Origin: Methylomonas sp.
GTDB lineage: Bacteria; Pseudomonadota; Gammaproteobacteria; Methylococcales; Methylomonadaceae
Length of the DNA stretch: 5,157 nt
NCBI GenBank assembly: GCA_028688235.1
Contig: JAQTYP010000279.1
Location: forward strand, 1-5,157
Direction of reading: 5' to 3'
Shown here in pieces: positions 4,135-5,157 of this stretch; the first letter of the stretch is position 1; the number at the start of each line of letters is the position of its first letter. A program made the translations under genes and the position numbers. The notes beneath the pieces are model-generated. The model was not told the DNA's origin. It made no database searches and was given only the letters and a program-made list of their open reading frames with translations.

Positions 4135-5157
4135 ATGAATCATCGAACCGATGACTATGGTATGTATTCTGACTCTATGAACCATCGGGACCACATAAAG
4201 CCACCCCGCTTTCGGCGTTGGCTGGTATTCTTGTTGGTCTTCGTCCCTTGCGTGACGGCTTCCCAATTTTTCGTATTTCTACAACCTGCAATTTATCAGA
4301 GCTCGGCAACCCTGTTGACGATGGCCGCGACGGATATGGACCAGGCCAGTCCCGCCGCCGACATTCAACATGTCAGCATCCAAAGACAGATTTTACTCGG
4401 CTCGGAAATCCTCGAAAAAACCGCCGAACGCTTGCGACAAATCACCGGCAACCGCAAAATTTTTCAGGTGGACGAATTAAGAAGCCTGTTCGACGTAGCA
4501 CCGGAAGCGGAAACCAATCTGGTGCATCTACAGGCCAAAGGTCCCGACCCTAAACTGCTGCAACTGGCCATCGATGCCTGGATAGAGAGTTATCTGAAAG
4601 TCCGAACCGCATTCATCGCCGAAAATACCGCCAAAGTCGTCACCGCATTGGACGAGCAATTGCAGCGCATCGACAAACAAGTCATGGATAAACGCCGGGA
4701 AATCGATGCATTCCGGCTTAGTCATAATATTTTATCGACCGAAAGCGCAGACAACCAGGCACATGCCAGGCTGCAAGGCTTAAATGCCTCGTTGAATACC
4801 GCGCTGGAGGAAGAGGTGAAAGCCAAGGCAAAATTCGAAGCCATACTGAATGCCATATCCCGTAATCAAACCGTGGTTCCGGAAGAAGACTCCCGGGCCA
4901 TGGCGGTGTTGATTCAGCAGGCGGAACAATTGCGGGGTGAATTGGCGGCCATAGAAGGACGCTTTACTAAAGAATATATCGATCTGAATCCGAATCTACG
5001 CCGGGTTCGTGAACAGTTAGCCGAAATCGAAGCCAAAATTGCCGAGAAAGGGAGCTACGGCAAAGAGTATGCCAAACAAGAAGCCGAGCGTGAATACGCC
5101 GCCGCCAGGCAAGCCGTGTTGAGCCTCAAACAGCAAATGGAAGCCCACAAGAAACAG
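4135..5157 (+). CDS. Wzz/GumC-type polysaccharide chain-length determinant, N-terminal part (3' end cut)
   Basis: The frame is open for 341 codons to the right edge. The protein begins with a cytoplasmic tail, then a transmembrane helix (about W29-L49), followed at once by PAIYQSSATLLTM, the start of the Wzz domain in polysaccharide co-polymerases. DIQHVSIQRQILLGSEILEKTAERL (76-100) and VAPEAETNLVHLQAKGPDPKLLQLAIDAWIESYL (121-154) complete that periplasmic domain. Long charged helices follow (about 160-235 and 255-341, for example DEQLQRIDKQVMDKRREIDAF and LNPNLRRVREQLAEIEAKI), predicted coiled coil as in GumC/ExoP-type proteins. Such inner-membrane proteins set the length of exopolysaccharide or O-antigen chains together with a Wzy or Wza/kinase partner. 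A C-terminal second helix (and perhaps a tyrosine kinase domain) would lie beyond the window. The gene has a strong ribosome binding site and follows sbcB by 39 nt. It probably opens a polysaccharide cluster to the right; EPS versus LPS cannot be told apart here. Confidence 0.85.
   Translation, partial: MNHRTDDYGMYSDSMNHRDHIKPPRFRRWLVFLLVFVPCVTASQFFVFLQPAIYQSSATLLTMAATDMDQASPAADIQHVSIQRQILLGSEILEKTAERLRQITGNRKIFQVDELRSLFDVAPEAETNLVHLQAKGPDPKLLQLAIDAWIESYLKVRTAFIAENTAKVVTALDEQLQRIDKQVMDKRREIDAFRLSHNILSTESADNQAHARLQGLNASLNTALEEEVKAKAKFEAILNAISRNQTVVPEEDSRAMAVLIQQAEQLRGELAAIEGRFTKEYIDLNPNLRRVREQLAEIEAKIAEKGSYGKEYAKQEAEREYAAARQAVLSLKQQMEAHKKQ

Noticed and set aside
4218..4553. 111-codon open frame on the + strand
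   Set aside because: A shifted frame inside the Wzz-type gene, rich in G, R, P and S, with no family resemblance.

Overview
The window looks like chromosomal DNA of a gammaproteobacterium, most plausibly a methanotroph of the Methylococcales type. Three things point that way. The exonuclease I aligns closely with the E. coli protein as I recall it. A FeoC-type iron regulator is present. Both larger intergenic regions hold palindromic repeats of a kind I recall from such genomes. The taxonomic call is an inference from memory, not a search.

Layout, left to right. (1) The 3' end of a feoC-like gene on the + strand (to 203), whose feoA/feoB partners would lie outside the window. (2) A repeat-rich gap (204-396) with two REP-type hairpins inside an imperfect larger palindrome, bracketed by an 11-bp direct repeat, plus a terminator-like hairpin. 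(3) Three minus-strand genes, in transcription order: an exported SRPBCC (MxaD-like) protein (2531-1929), an exported seven-bladed YVTN beta-propeller (1677-730) and a 95-residue protein of unknown function (684-397). (4) Between the SRPBCC and propeller genes, a roughly 190-bp MITE/REP-like element with imperfect terminal inverted repeats. Its edge coincides with the SRPBCC stop codon. Next to it, in the propeller gene's leader, is a perfect 11-bp hairpin. (5) A divergent promoter region (2532-2658). (6) On the + strand, sbcB (exonuclease I, complete, all catalytic residues present), followed after 39 nt by the N-terminal two thirds or so of a Wzz/GumC-type polysaccharide chain-length protein that runs off the right edge.

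Functionally, the SRPBCC and beta-propeller proteins both carry signal peptides and should act in the periplasm. In methylotrophs MxaD-type SRPBCC proteins assist methanol dehydrogenase, so a role of this pair near periplasmic alcohol oxidation is a reasonable hypothesis that the window itself cannot prove. sbcB is a repair/recombination gene. The gene after it probably opens an exopolysaccharide or O-antigen cluster continuing to the right. I see no CRISPR array, tRNA, rRNA, transposase or prophage gene. The most unusual content is the architecture of the two intergenic repeat elements and the indel-free 42-residue periodicity of the propeller.
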